NCBI RefSeq assembly: GCF_000208925.1
Contig: NW_001914951.1
Coordinates: forward strand, 1 to 55,049
Origin: Entamoeba histolytica HM-1:IMSS
Taxonomy: Eukaryota > Evosea > Mastigamoebida > Endamoebidae
Direction: 5' to 3'
DNA: 55,049 nt
In this document: positions 11,601-23,114 of the stretch, piece by piece
How positions within the stretch are numbered: the stretch's first letter is position 1
Layout of the letters: every line of letters starts with the position of its first letter
Made by a program: the position numbers and the translations under genes
Notes under the pieces: generated by a model
Databases searched by the model: none
Seen by the model: only the letters and a program-made list of their open reading frames with translations
What the model was told of the DNA's origin: nothing

Positions 11601-12205
11601 CAGTAGTATTATTATTATTTAAACCATATGACTATACTGTTATACCTCTTGGTAAAGATGCAAGAAATATTCATTGTATTGATTCAACTTTTATAATAAC
11701 AAAAGATTATTTCTCAGTACTTGAATTTGATTCAGAACAAAATTTAAGTTTATTAAATTATAGTTCAGCTGCAACAGAACAATTATCAATATTTGAAATT
11801 GATGCTACATTTAATCTTGGAATGAATTTATTAAAATTTACAAGACTATGGAATGGAAAAGGTTATATTTATATGTATGTAACTGTTGAAGGAAGTGTTG
11901 GTTATATTTCAGTTGTTGAAGAAAAAATATATCAAGTATTAAGACAAATTAATATAAAAATGAATAGAGAACCATGGCATTTTGCAGGAACAAATGCAGA
12001 AGAATATAGATTTGAAAAAGGATATGGAATGGGATTTGGAACAAGAAAACATGTATTTTTAGATGGAGATATGTTAAAACAATTTAGATTATTAAATGAA
12101 GAACAACAAAAAAGAGTCTGTTTAAGAAATACATCAATTAATGATGTATTTAAATTACTTTCAACAGGACTACAATACAATACATTTTTACAATATAATA
12201 ATTGA
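8623..12205 (+). CDS. CPSF1: CPSF160 / Cft1, cleavage and polyadenylation factor subunit (3 exons)
   Basis: The gene reads as exons 8623-9071, 9141-9266 and 9328-12205 and encodes about 1150 residues. Joining at GTTTGT...TAG keeps one frame: exon 2 (containing LDGYDLPSVAFLHMKIPTWEG) and the start of exon 3 align with the CPSF160 stretch around TWPGR and the following beta-propeller strands (ILTINSIIYLS). The C-terminus (AGTNAEEYR, VFLDGDMLKQFRLL) matches the CPSF-A end of human CPSF1 (AGLNPRAFR, NVLDGELLNRY). It is shorter than human (1443) and yeast (1357) proteins. CPSF160 is the scaffold that helps recognise the polyadenylation signal in pre-mRNA 3' processing. Without splicing the gene would appear as two unrelated ORFs. 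DDB1 or SF3B3 are less likely from the N- and C-terminal motifs. Confidence 0.88.
9072..9140 (+). other. Spliceosomal intron 1 of the CPSF160 gene
   Basis: A 69-base intron starting GTTTGTTC and ending ATTATTAG, with a long T run inside. It falls after the second base of a codon (phase 2). Removing it joins LGL to D-K-T-S and continues the conserved frame; reading through hits a stop at once. Confidence 0.88.
9262..9325 (+). repeat. Two tandem copies of a 32-bp unit covering the intron donor
   Basis: Units 9262-9293 and 9294-9325 differ at only two positions (G/T at unit base 19 and A/T at the last base). The unit includes the last exon bases (GAAGG), the donor GTTTGT and most of the intron. 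The arrangement looks like a recent slippage or duplication of an originally ~29-base intron. Confidence 0.85.
9267..9327 (+). other. Spliceosomal intron 2 of the CPSF160 gene, built of a tandem duplication
   Basis: A 61-base intron starting GTTTGTTA and ending AAATAG, phase 2. A second GTTTGTTA lies 32 bases inside, at 9299. Using the first donor joins EG to RIVNTG and restores homology to CPSF160. Using the second donor would add GGG TTT GTT AAT AGT and then stop. Confidence 0.85.
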
Positions 12206-12290
12206 ATATTATTGAATTATTATTTAATTAAATTAATTTACTTTTAAATTCTTAAAAAAGAGAATTTAAATTAAGTTTTTTTAATTGAAT

Positions 12291-13103
12291 TTAAAGAGAT
12301 TTAAATTCATTTTCAATATCTTCTAATATTGATTTTAGATTATTTAAACCAAAGAGAAAACCATCTTCAACAGTACATTCTTCTTCACTTAAAATCCAAT
12401 TATGAGCAAAGTCAATCATTTTACAATTATATTTTTTATCTTCTAATGTTGTTGTACTGTCATAAACAAATAATACAGAACTACTAAACATTTTGTATTC
12501 TCTTTTTTTCATTACTTCAATCATTTTATCAAGTTGTGAAATAAAATATGGAACAAGTTCTTTTCTATACTTCTTTCCATCATTAAAAAATAATTTAATA
12601 TATTCTTTTAATGAGTCTCTTGTATTTACTTCATGTGTACATAAATATCGTGAATATAATATCGGTTTTTCTTCTCCTATATTTCTTTCCATTCCACTAA
12701 ACCTAACACCAAGTGAGGTAGTTGTAGATGTTGAGTCAACAACTAATCTTTTTTTCATTTTACTTGATGCTGTTTCTGGATCCCATGTTTGTGTTCCAAT
12801 TTTTAAATCAAGTACAAATGGTCGTTTGTATTTATACATTAAATTTTCCATTCTAATAAATTCAAGTTCTCCAAATCCAAATTCATGTAATTCAACTCCA
12901 TAAAATTTTGGTATAATTCCTGTCCCAGTCCATTCTTTATCATCTTTAATATGTAAATAAAAATCTCGTTCTCTATGAGACAAACATGGCTTTAAAAGAT
13001 ATTGTCCATCTGGATGAAGTTGTTGTGGTCCTCCATGACCTCCAGCTTGAACCCATTGGGACTTCTTTGTACTCATGTGTTCTCTTTTTATTTTTGTGTT
13101 CAT
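12291..13103 (-). CDS. Inositol polyphosphate kinase (IPK/IPMK/IP6K family)
   Basis: The 270-residue protein carries the family signature PFVLDLKIG (95-103), i.e. PxxxDxKxG, where D99, K101 and G103 bind ATP and inositol phosphate. The N-terminal AGGHGG (20-25) matches the glycine/histidine element of the family. SSSVLFVYD (about 207-215) corresponds to the SSLLxxYD strand, and MIDFAHNW (about 228-235) to the metal-binding IDFAH/Q motif. Its size is that of the short IPMK-like enzymes. It phosphorylates soluble inositol phosphates; which position cannot be read from sequence. A second in-frame ATG at residue 10 (MSTKKSQW) lies closer to the conserved part and may be the true start. Confidence 0.85.
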   Translation of the reverse strand: MNTKIKREHMSTKKSQWVQAGGHGGPQQLHPDGQYLLKPCLSHRERDFYLHIKDDKEWTGTGIIPKFYGVELHEFGFGELEFIRMENLMYKYKRPFVLDLKIGTQTWDPETASSKMKKRLVVDSTSTTTSLGVRFSGMERNIGEEKPILYSRYLCTHEVNTRDSLKEYIKLFFNDGKKYRKELVPYFISQLDKMIEVMKKREYKMFSSSVLFVYDSTTTLEDKKYNCKMIDFAHNWILSEEECTVEDGFLFGLNNLKSILEDIENEFKSL

Positions 13104-13900
13104 CTTTTTATTTTTTTTGAATAGTATTAATTATAATATTATTATTATTTTTATCTACTATTTATTATTTTTATAGTTCTATCATTATATTTTGGAAAAA
13201 TATTAGGGTTGTTATTAACTTCTCTTATTTTTTCATAAAAATTATAATATTTCTCTTTCTTTTGCAACTTTTCTATCTTTCTTCTTTTACTCTTTTTTAT
13301 AACTTATTTTTACTTCATTAATACTTCTGTCTGGTTTTTTAATTTGGAATTAAAAGAAATGGAGTTTTAAGAGTCATTGCAAAAAATTAAACAAAACAAA
13401 AATTAGGATATAAAAATAAACTAGAGTCTTATTGTCTCATAATTTACAACACCACAAATTTTTATCATAAAACAATTTCCAACATTAACTACTTTATAAC
13501 CATTATCATATGAGTAAATGCGTCATTGGTTCATTATTCATTTATCTCATATTCACTCAATTTTGTTATAATAAGTATATTGATTATTCAATTTTAATTA
13601 TTGTTATAGAATTAAATGATATAAAATAATTGAAAATTAATAACTAGGTTCATAATGTATTTGGGTTTTACTTCATTTTTGTCTTTTATTTCTATATTTT
13701 TTCATGACTATTGTTAGTTATAATATTTTTCATTAAAACACCATTCTTTTTAAAAATAAAGTATTGAAATTTAACAATTAATATTAAACTCATAACTATT
13801 TGTCTTTAAGTTTGCTTAATATTAATAAATGATAATCTAATAAATATTAATCAAATACATTATTTAAAGACATAAACTATCTTGTATTGGTCATAATAAA
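13104..13900. other. Intergenic region, no gene seen
   Basis: About 800 AT-rich bases follow the divergent start of the inositol-phosphate kinase gene. No ORF of note, no tRNA and no clear repeat. Its right edge merges into the decayed LINE sequence. Confidence 0.45.
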
Positions 13901-14462
13901 TCACAAATGGAAAAACATGACAATATCGGCATTATAATATGGGAGGGATTAATAAGAAGATATACATGAAATGAACAATACAAGAAGTACTATATGAAAC
14001 AGTGTTACAATATAAAGACATTACAATGATATTGAACAAACGAATAATGCATAAAAATGAATGACAATATCACAAAATACCAGATATATATGTATTAGAT
14101 AAAAAGAACCAAACTGGTTTATTATTTGATATGACTAATGTTGAATATCACAATATTAATTGAGTGTGTTGGAAGAAAAGAAATATGTATAAGGAATTAA
14201 AGAATAGGCTAATGAAAATAGAGAAATTAAAAGATGACAGAATAATTCAAGTAGTAATTTCAATAAATGGATTAGTGAATAAAGAAAGTATCAGATTAAT
14301 TAAAGAATTAAAAATTGAAATTGACTTCATTAAAGAAATTAAAAACCATTTCATGAAATCCATTAAGAATTGAATTGAATATTAAATCTAAAATAATAGA
14401 ATATACTCTATAGAACTTGGAAAATATGAAATGATTTAATTAGTCTCCACCGAGGCAAGAAT
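13900..14462 (+). mobile_element. 3' end of a decayed LINE (REL-ENDO class non-LTR retrotransposon, EhLINE type)
   Basis: The + strand shows broken reverse-transcriptase/endonuclease C-terminal coding sequence. From about 14082 the frame reads IPDIYVLDKKNQTGLLFDM. This is the PDx(12-14)D pattern of the restriction-enzyme-like endonuclease in EhLINEs and R4/R2-type elements, here with 14 residues between PD and D. A TGA at about 14161 breaks the frame. It continues as a 69-residue open stretch (14164-14373) containing IIQVVISINGLVNKES, which matches the (V)VPVVISxNGLV-type tail of such ORFs. Non-coding 3' sequence follows to the gap edge. At least two stops make it non-functional. The left border is approximate. 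Confidence 0.65.
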
Positions 14463-14562
14463 NNNNNNNNNNNNNNNNNNNNNNNNNNNNNNNNNNNNNN
14501 NNNNNNNNNNNNNNNNNNNNNNNNNNNNNNNNNNNNNNNNNNNNNNNNNNNNNNNNNNNNNN
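14463..14562. other. Assembly gap (100 N)
   Basis: Exactly 100 N, the usual placeholder for a gap of unknown size. On the left it touches LINE 3' sequence, on the right the middle of a BEACH domain. The missing DNA therefore holds at least the rest of that gene and perhaps repeats that broke the assembly. Confidence 0.99.
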
Positions 14563-17500
14563 ACTTAATCTGTAGTTTTTCTCTTTTGTTTTCAGTTTGA
14601 GCAACGATTGGATAAGCAAAATTACGATAAATATGTTCATCATTTAAGTCAATAGTTTTACTGGTATAATCATTTAATATCCATGGAAAAATAGGATATT
14701 GAGAAAGGTCATTAAAACTTCTTCCTGCTTTAGTATTAAGATACATTAAATAATTAAAATTTGACAATTCACCTTTCTTCCATAATTCAGTCATCTCATC
14801 TATTTGATTAAATACTTTTCCAATTTTATTAATTAAATTAATTGGTGGTTCAATTTCATGAATAATATCAAATGATTCACTTTTATATTTCATGAATTTT
14901 TTAATGATTTTATCATATTTATGTTCAAAGATTAAAAACAATGACTTTCCATAACACGTTAATATTTCAATAGCATTATTTTGAAGCAAATACCTCCTTT
15001 TTATAATACAAACAATATCATTCCAATCAATTTTAATCCAGTCACAATGGTCTGTATTTATATAATTAATCAGAATAAATTTCTTTTCATCTATTTTAAT
15101 TTGACTTTCTACTTCTTCTAATCCATAAAGTTGAGTACAATAATATATCTCCTCTTCTTCACCAAATGGTGTTGTTAATACCTCAATATCATAATTTTTT
15201 TGTATTATTGGTAATTTGATTATTTTACCATACTCACCAATTTGGGATTCGTATCTTTCTTTGAATCTATAATCTCTTACAATTCTTCTTCTTATACCAA
15301 ATGAACTTTGGATATCATCTATCATATACTCTTCAACATCTTCTTCCCAAATACCTTTTGGCATTATTAATTTAAGTTTCATTTTATTCCAAATAGTTAT
15401 TAATTGAAGTTTTATTGAGAGGGGTTTATCATAAAGGTACTTTCTTTCTTTAATATATAGTTCTATTGCTCTTTGTCTTCTATTATCAATTTCTTTTAAT
15501 CTATCATCTTGAGTTATAACAGATTTATGAATATCATCAATTTCATTTCCAATTTCTTTAAAAGCTACTGCTAATTGTTTGACAATAATTTCTTTTCTTT
15601 CTTCTTGGGTATTTCTAAAAGTTCTTATACTTTGATTTAATTGAAGACATAATGAACGTAATTCAACTATTTTATTCTCTATCCATAAGAAAACTTTATC
15701 AGAGTTCATTTGTAATAATGATTTAAATCCCTTCTTAAGGTCTCTATTTGGAAGTATTTTATTTAATACATTCATATAACTCATTGATATTCTTTTGAGA
15801 ATACTAGAATATATTGGATTAATTTTTTTAAGTTGACTATTGGTTATTTGAGTTAATATAATTGTTAAGAATGTTGTGACATATATTTCAGAGTGTGGTT
15901 GACTAAAAAAGAAGTCTTGAAGATGAAATTGTTGTGCAGCAAATACAAAAGAGTCTTCTGTAATATTATCAAACATTAAAAGATTCATTCTGTCAATCAT
16001 TTCTACCCAAATATTATTTTGGTCTTTTGAATGAATTTCTTTAAAGTCTATATAAATATTCATTAAGACATAAATACAATTAATGACTAAATGAAGACTT
16101 ATATTCATTTGTTGTGAAATTGAAATATCTAATAAGAATTGAGAATATTCAACAAAAATTTTAGTAATTTTATCTTTAGGGATTGAATAAAATAATTCAT
16201 GTAATTGTTGAATTGATGAAAGGATTATTTCTTTTAATAAATCTCCATTTGGTTGTAGAATAGAAGAATAATAGATGATTTTTTTATAACCATCTCCATC
16301 TCTTAATGATGCAGCAATTAAATATCCAATACATTTAACTACATCTTTACAAAGTGTTTGTTGCTCTTTATTTAATTGAGCATCACCAATATATTTTTTA
16401 TTTCTAAGAACAAGAACATTTAATAAACTCTTTACTAGTTCATTACTTTGAATAACAGATTGTCTTATTGAACGGTATTGATGAAATATATCAATAAATG
16501 TTAAAATAATGAATTCTGAATTTAAAATGCGTTGTTTATCAAATTCAATTAATAAAGACAACCTAACTATTTCATTTAATAATAACATATATCGAGGACA
16601 TAATGGACGTTGAACTATATTAACTGTTGTAAAAAGTTCTGAAATAACTGGATTAGTATGTAATAAAAGAGCGAATAAAGCATATATAGATTCTTTTGAA
16701 GAAGTAAATACATAAACTACTCGTAGTAATTGATCTAAATCTGCATAAAAATCATCAGAAAATGATTGAGATAAAAATGAAAGATTTGCTGCAAGATGAA
16801 GTAATGGTGGTGCAAGTGATTCTGGAGGTTTAGAAACACTAACAAACTGATAAATAAAATTGGAAGACAATCCAGGAAGAATTCCTTTTACAGAAACTAT
16901 TTGATCTAATAATGTTAATAATTGAGTACATCTAAAAGCACACCAAGAGCGATGAATGTCTGAATCTGATTTATCAAAAACTTGAAGAAAGTATGAAGCA
17001 AATGATGTTACAACGGAAACTTCTTCTTTACTACAATTTACTGAAAGGATACAAATTAATAACTGAGTTACACAATTAATTACTGAACTTTCTGTATTTT
17101 CATCAATGAAAAGAACCATTAATTTTCTCATTAATCCAACTCCTCTTAGAGACTCTGATGCAGAAACAGGAGAAAATTCATAAACTGATTTTAGTGTTTT
17201 TAATACATATTCAATTCCATTTGGACATGAGCTTAAAAGGTCAAAATCAAGAACTAAAGTAGTTAATATTTCTGGATGTGTTACACAGAAGTCAGAGTCA
17301 CTTGTTTTAATTCCAGATAATGCTAATAATACTTGTAAAACTCCATGTGATATTAATTGTTTCTTTGAATGTAAAATAAAAACTAGAATATCAAATGAAT
17401 TTGTTTTAATAGCTTCAGCATAAAGTTCTGATGAACCTCTCAAACAAAACATTAACACTTGCAATGAGTCACATAATTCTGGTGTTGAAGAAGATTTTTC

Positions 17501-20485
17501 TATTAATGATAATAATAATGCTATTCCTCCACATCTACAAATACATGTAACGAAAGGAGAAGGTGATGTTGGGCAAACTCTTCCTTCCACAACTAAATCT
17601 GTTCTTGATACATCATTGATAAGATCAGTCATAACATAAATAATATCATCTCTTTGAATAGAAATAGAAGGATTAATAATACTTGATGGTCCTCTCAAAC
17701 TTATTGATTCATTATAACATGAAGCACAATACCTTCCTTTATATTGTGGACCTAATTGATACATTGTTTTTATGTCATTTGTTGTTCTTGTTCCATTAAT
17801 AATCATTAATTCTCCGACACTAAAAGAATATGAATGAATTGAATGACCATTATGACCAACAGTGACAGTATAACTTCCTTGTAGAATATTAATATTTGAC
17901 TTTGACTCATTAATGAAGTTTCCATTAACAAAACACAAAATCGGTTGATTTGGATACAGACAAATAGTTAAATGAAACCATGTTCCTAATGGAACATTTA
18001 TGAAACTTAGTCTCGTATTATCATTAGAAATTTCCATTATTCCAGTGTTTATAGAAATAGATATTCCACCAGAACTTCCAACTGGAATAATTTCCACAAT
18101 ATTATATATTCCACCACAGAGTCTAAACCATCCTGTAATTAATAGTGGAATATTATCTAACCATATATAATTTTTTATATATGATACTTTATCAGAAGTA
18201 TCGAAAGTTAATCCACCTACTGTATCTCCACTCACCATAGAACTGAGTATTGATAATAAATTACTATTAAGACATTCTCCTTTTAAAGCTTTAATAAGTT
18301 TTTTACAACTTTTAGGTTTGATAGAATATCTTCCTATTTTTTCAATCAATTGAACTAATAAAGGATCATTTAGAGCATTAGAAAAACAGAATAGAATTGT
18401 TTCTAAAACATTTGATTGATAAGCACCGAATAATTCCATTGTACTTTCAAAAGAGTTTGTAAGAGTTTTAAAAAGATAATTTCTGTGTTTTTCTTCAAGA
18501 CTTTTTGAGAAACGTAATAATGAAGGAAGTAAATAAGAGTTGATAATATTAACTTTAATTGGTTCTCCTATAAATATTGATTTAATTTTATTTGTTGGTT
18601 GTTCTGTAATAAGAGCTAGTATGTGAGAACTGACAATAATTGGTTCAGTTTCTTTCCATGGATTAAATTCTAAATAGTCATCAACAAATTTAACTGGAAA
18701 TCCATTTTGCAAACGCATTCTATTTGTTGTTGATTCTTGTAAAGTACAAACATAAGAATCTACACATGATGTTATGATATTCATTCGTTGAACTAATGTT
18801 TTACTTCGAGTTGGGGTATTTAATGGTTGAGAATATCCCCAACGCTCAATAAATTTACGTAATAACTCAAAACAATTACAAACACCAAACATTTCTCTTG
18901 CAATTGGGGATTGGTCCATTAAAGAAATAGCAGAAGAAAGACGTGAAATTGGGTCAATATCATTCAATATTTCATCAATCATTAATGTGGAAATAAGTGC
19001 TGCTTGGTCTGTTGGAACTAATGCGATAACTTCTTTGATTATAGATGTAATTTCATTACGATATTGAGGTTTATTATTAAACAACTGAACAAGCTTTTCT
19101 ATTATTGAACTTTCTCTCATAAACAATGCAGTATTTTCTTTATTCCCAGACAATAAAATACAAATAACTCGTGTAACACATTCAACAATATTAGATGTAT
19201 CTTCAGTAGTTGTAGAAGTATCTAATAATACTTGAACTAAAGGAATTAATAAAGGACTTAATGAAGATTGATATAATGAACGATGACTTCCAATTAATTT
19301 AATAATAAAAGAAATAAAAGGAGGCATAATAGATGTATGAAGAAAGTTAGACAATGAAATAAATTGAATAAACACATCAACAAAAGGAGACAAATCACGA
19401 TGGTATGTATTCAATAACTTTTCTAACATTTGAAATACCAATTCAATTTCAATACTTTTAAATGATACTAACATTAAACAAATTGATTCTAAATAAGTTG
19501 GAAGAATATAATAATTCTCTGGATTACAAAATAAGATGAATTGAATTGATTGTAATGCATATAAAGTTAATCTTGGACAAACAAGTAATTTCATTAATAT
19601 TGAAGGTATTTCGTAATTTTTAATTAATCCAACATTATTATAATTGTTAAAAGAAGGAGGAGAAGATGTGATAGAATAAACACCATTTCCATAAAAACAA
19701 AGATCTTGTAATGAAGTAACAATAGATAATTGTAAAGTGTCAAAAAAAGAAGTATCATTAACTGATGTATTTAACATTTCAAAAGTAATAGGAGAAGTAA
19801 TAATAATAACAATTCTATTAAAAAATAATGATTGAATATGAATATTTAATATTCTAGAATCAAAAGTACATGTTGTCTTAATAAAATTTAAATATGTGTC
19901 AATTACTTTTAATGTATTTTCATTAAGTTTTGCATCTAACATAGTTTCAACTGTTTTATTTAATGCTTCTTTCATTGATCTACTAACATATAATTCTTGA
20001 AGAACTTTTGGATTCATTACTTTGCTAATCATTTCAAATACAGGAAGAAAAAGAGTTGCATATTCAATTTGTTTAAAATTAATTTGAATAAGTTCTTTTG
20101 GAATAATATTAAACTCAATTTTAGGAAATACGTTTAATGCTAATTCAATAAGGCATTCACATAATTTATTATCAACAATTATTCCATTAACAAGAATATA
20201 ATAATAATGAGAATATGAAATAATAAATTCATCACTCATAAATTTGTATTGAGTACTTTCAAAAAATTGTTCATTTGATAAAATAACCATCCCCTTTAAT
20301 ACTGACTTTGCAGATGAATATTCTAGTACTGTTCCTTTATTAAATTGATTAAAAAATTTATCAATAAAAAGTGGTAATAATTGATTACTTTCACTATAAT
20401 TCTTTAATCGATTTTCAATTGCATTAACATTCTCTGGATCATTTATTCGTATAATATCAATATAATATCGTTTTAACTCGTCCAT
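14563..20485 (-). CDS. BEACH-family protein (ALFY/LYST/LRBA-like), C-terminus lost in the gap
   Basis: About 1974 residues are readable. The first ~770 are helical, armadillo-like sequence. A concanavalin A-like (LamG) domain lies at about 775-925 (GTWFHLTICLYPNQPILCFVNG). More helical repeats follow, then a coiled coil (about 1600-1660) and a PH-BEACH module (about 1730-1865, with WIKIDWNDIVCIIKRRYLL). The start of the BEACH domain is unmistakable (about 1898-1974: NFNYLMYLNTKAGRSFNDL, YPIFPWIL, YPIVAQTE). The remaining BEACH residues and any WD40 repeats must lie in the gap; the apparent reading frame beyond it (14408-14462) is LINE DNA, not protein. BEACH proteins scaffold membrane traffic, lysosome size and autophagy. 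Start MDELKRYY is the first ATG. Confidence 0.9.
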
Positions 20486-21061
20486 TTTAAAATATCTTTT
20501 TTATGTTTTTTCTTTTTTATTTTTTCTGTTTTTTCATTAATAGAATTGTGTTATTCAGTCTTTTTTTTTTCTAAAATTATTTTATTCTTTTTTTTTTGTG
20601 ATAAAATAATTATCTTTTGAAATTTCTTTTTATTCAATATTGTCTCTTTGAAATAATTCAATAACTTCATTTTTTCTGTTGAACAAACGAATAAAGTTGG
20701 ATAAACACCCATGAAAAGAGAAATTGTATTTCAACTATTTAAAAAGATTAAAATATTTAATTAGAACTATTTAGAAACAAAAATAATGACGTGTCAATGA
20801 CTATTTAAACTGAAATAACAGTAAAAAAATAATTATTGAACTCTTTGTTTAAGTAAGACTTTATCAGTTCTTTCTTTAAAGAGGGTTCAAAGAAGTAAAA
20901 GGAAGTTGCTTTTGTTCAATATTATTGTTGTTTCAAAACACACTTCCAAACATTTTATCATCATTAAAAAGACTTTTATTATATTTATTTTTTTTGTTAT
21001 ATTTCTCATAAATTAAAAGGAACAATAAAAACTTGAAAAAAACATTTAAAGAGGAAAGAAA
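20486..21061. other. Divergent promoter region (BEACH / SNARE)
   Basis: About 575 bases separate two divergent starts, so promoters of both genes must lie here. T-rich runs flank the BEACH start and A-rich sequence the SNARE start (aacatttaaagaggaaagaaa before ATG). No ORF or RNA gene is visible. Confidence 0.5.
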
Positions 21062-21497
21062 ATGTCAAAACAACCAAGAATGTCTACCCAACAAGAAATG
21101 GAATTAAATGATTATATGAGAGAAGAGAATGATTTTTTTATTGACAACGAAAAGAAAAGACAAGAACAAATCATAAAAAAACAAGATGAACAATTAAATA
21201 AATTAGGTGAAAATCTTAATACAGTCCATGAAGTTAGTTTAATTATTAATGATGAAATTTCCCAACAAGACCAAATTATTAATGAGGTTGCTGATAAAGT
21301 TGATCATACTGATTCAAGAATTGTTTCAACCAGAAAAAAAATTGACCAAGTTATAGAAAAGAGTAGTAGTTTGTTTATTTTATATCTTTTTTCAAATAAT
21401 AAAATATTCTAAACTATTAGACTGGAAAATAGGACTTGTTATTGGTGTCTTAGTAGTTGTTCTCATTATTATTATTATTCTCATATTCGTCTTATAA
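21062..21497 (+). CDS. Tail-anchored Qc-type SNARE (syntaxin 6/8-like), 2 exons
   Basis: Exons 21062-21368 and 21421-21497 give 127 residues. Residues ~45-103 form a SNARE motif (GENLNTVHEVSLIINDEISQ, VDHTDSRI) with the central-layer glutamine in NDEISQQ. The spacing and the VDxTDSR pattern match syntaxin 6/8/10, i.e. the Qc class. Splicing adds NWKIG and about 20 hydrophobic residues (LVIGVLVVVLIIIIILIFVL), a C-terminal membrane anchor, and the stop. Without splicing the frame ends in a short unrelated tail. Only ~45 residues precede the motif, so there is no folded Habc domain. It should act in endosomal or Golgi fusion. Confidence 0.85.
21369..21420 (+). other. Spliceosomal intron of the SNARE gene
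   Basis: A 52-base intron, GTTTGTTT...CTATTAG, phase 1, lying between the SNARE motif and the membrane anchor codons. Its removal turns S-S into S-S-N-W-K and opens the transmembrane segment. Confidence 0.88.
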
Positions 21498-21635
21498 TTG
21501 AAGAATTGGATAGTAAAATAAAAACTTTTTTAAATTCAATAGTTAAAAATTGATATATAAAACAAAAGTTTATTTTTATTTCATTATTTTGTTTTTATTT
21601 AAAAAGACATTTAACAAAACAAAACATCAATGAAA

Positions 21636-23004
21636 TTAATTTGTTACAACATAACCAATTCCTATTGGAGCAATTTCTTGAGAAGATAAAGAAACAGAGG
21701 TTGCATAAGTAAAAAACACTATCTCTTCTCTATCTATCTTTTCTTTTACATCTTTCATTATTTGGTAATGTCTTTGAGGTGGTTGGTGATAAACTTCTAA
21801 GAGTTGATTAAGATGAATATGAGTAAAAACACCTTCTCGAGGAAGAAGAATAACTATCAAAAATAAAGAAGTCATCAAAAGGAGTATTTCAAAAACAAAA
21901 ACAGAGATATATGGAGAATTAGAAAATAAAACTTCTTGAGTAAAGTCATATAATGTACAAATAACAAGACGAACAAATACTAGAAAATAACAAAACTGAA
22001 GAATTTGAATCTTTTTTTTAAGTACTTCAATAAACTCAACAGGTACTTCTTCTGAAAGAATTTGCATTGTAATAAAATGTCTATTTAAAGCCACAAACCT
22101 TCCTGTTATTGGAAGAATAAAAAATATTCCAACTAAAGAAACCATTAAACGAATATCTTTAAAGATATGAGAACCAAAAGAAATGAATAAATAAACTAAC
22201 AAAATAATGACAAATGGTTGTGTTTGTTGACGGAAAAAATGACTATAAACAATACTATATCCTAATGTTAAAATACTACATAAAACAATTGGAAGATAAT
22301 CTGACATTGAATGGAATAAAGATGAAACATAAAATAAAAAGAGGAATGGCTGTCCTGATTTTGAATAATCACGATAATAACTACTCGCAAATAAACAATG
22401 TAACACAAAGACAATTTGTATAACTAAAACTATACGATGAATTTGTTTTATATGTCTTTTATTAAAAATACAATAAATAATATAACTTATCATTATAAAT
22501 GAATATACTCCCATTAATATTAAATACACTTCTGGAGAATAAACTTGACTTATTGGTAATTCACTTTTACCATTTTTAATATGAATTGTATATTGAAATT
22601 TAAATGGAAATGTTGCGTTACATGCTAAAAGAGCAAAGTCATAAACACTTGCATTTAAATAATGATAAGACGAGTCATTAAATACATCTAATTGTTATTT
22701 TCCTTTCTTTTTTATCATTTCTTCTTATTAATGACAAACACGTTTCACAAATTTTTTCTAATCTTTCACATTTTTCTCTATCACTTGCTGTTGGTGGTGC
22801 TGTATAATCTCTTCCTCGTTGACATACAGCAAGTGTTATTCTATCATTAAATTCAGGTGTCATAGTTGTAATATCAAATTTACCCTCTTTTCCAATAGAA
22901 AATGAAAACAAATAATTTCTTGTTGTTTTAATTGTAATTGTATCACTTTGATAATAACCAAAACAAGTAGTGAAGATGATCCATAAGAGCATTCTTAATT
23001 TCAT
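21636..23004 (-). CDS. Seven-TM protein of the GOST (GPR107/TMEM87/lustr) type, 2 exons
   Basis: Exons 23004-22740 and 22687-21636 join into 438 residues. A signal peptide (1-20, MKLRMLLWIIFTTCFGYYQS) is followed by a luminal domain of about 120 residues with several cysteines. Seven hydrophobic helices come next, beginning at YLILMGVYSFIMISYIIYCI (about 143). The proline/tyrosine-rich entry to helix 1 (ISQVYSPEVYLILMGVY) and the helix pattern fit the GOST family of Golgi and endosome membrane proteins. The family assignment is by overall layout and moderate similarity. The second exon alone lacks an ATG, which supports the splice. It sits between a SNARE and a DOCK gene; no functional link is shown. 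Confidence 0.65.
22688..22739 (-). other. Spliceosomal intron of the seven-TM protein gene
   Basis: On the minus strand a 52-base intron runs from GTTTGTCA to ACAATTAG, phase 1. Joining gives ICET-YVFNDSSYHYLNAS and continues without stops into the membrane region; reading through ends in a stop within 20 codons. Confidence 0.85.
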
Positions 23005-23114
23005 CTTTTAAGTTCTTTTCTTTTTTAGTTAAATTAAATAATAAATTTTATTAGTTTTTTGTAATAAAAGAAATATTCATGTTATATAAAACAAAATAAA
23101 TGAAAGGAAATGAA

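Noticed and set aside
14408..14462. C-terminal residues of the BEACH protein beyond the gap
   Set aside because: The sequence matches the LINE 3' end and cannot be joined to a BEACH domain of expected length.
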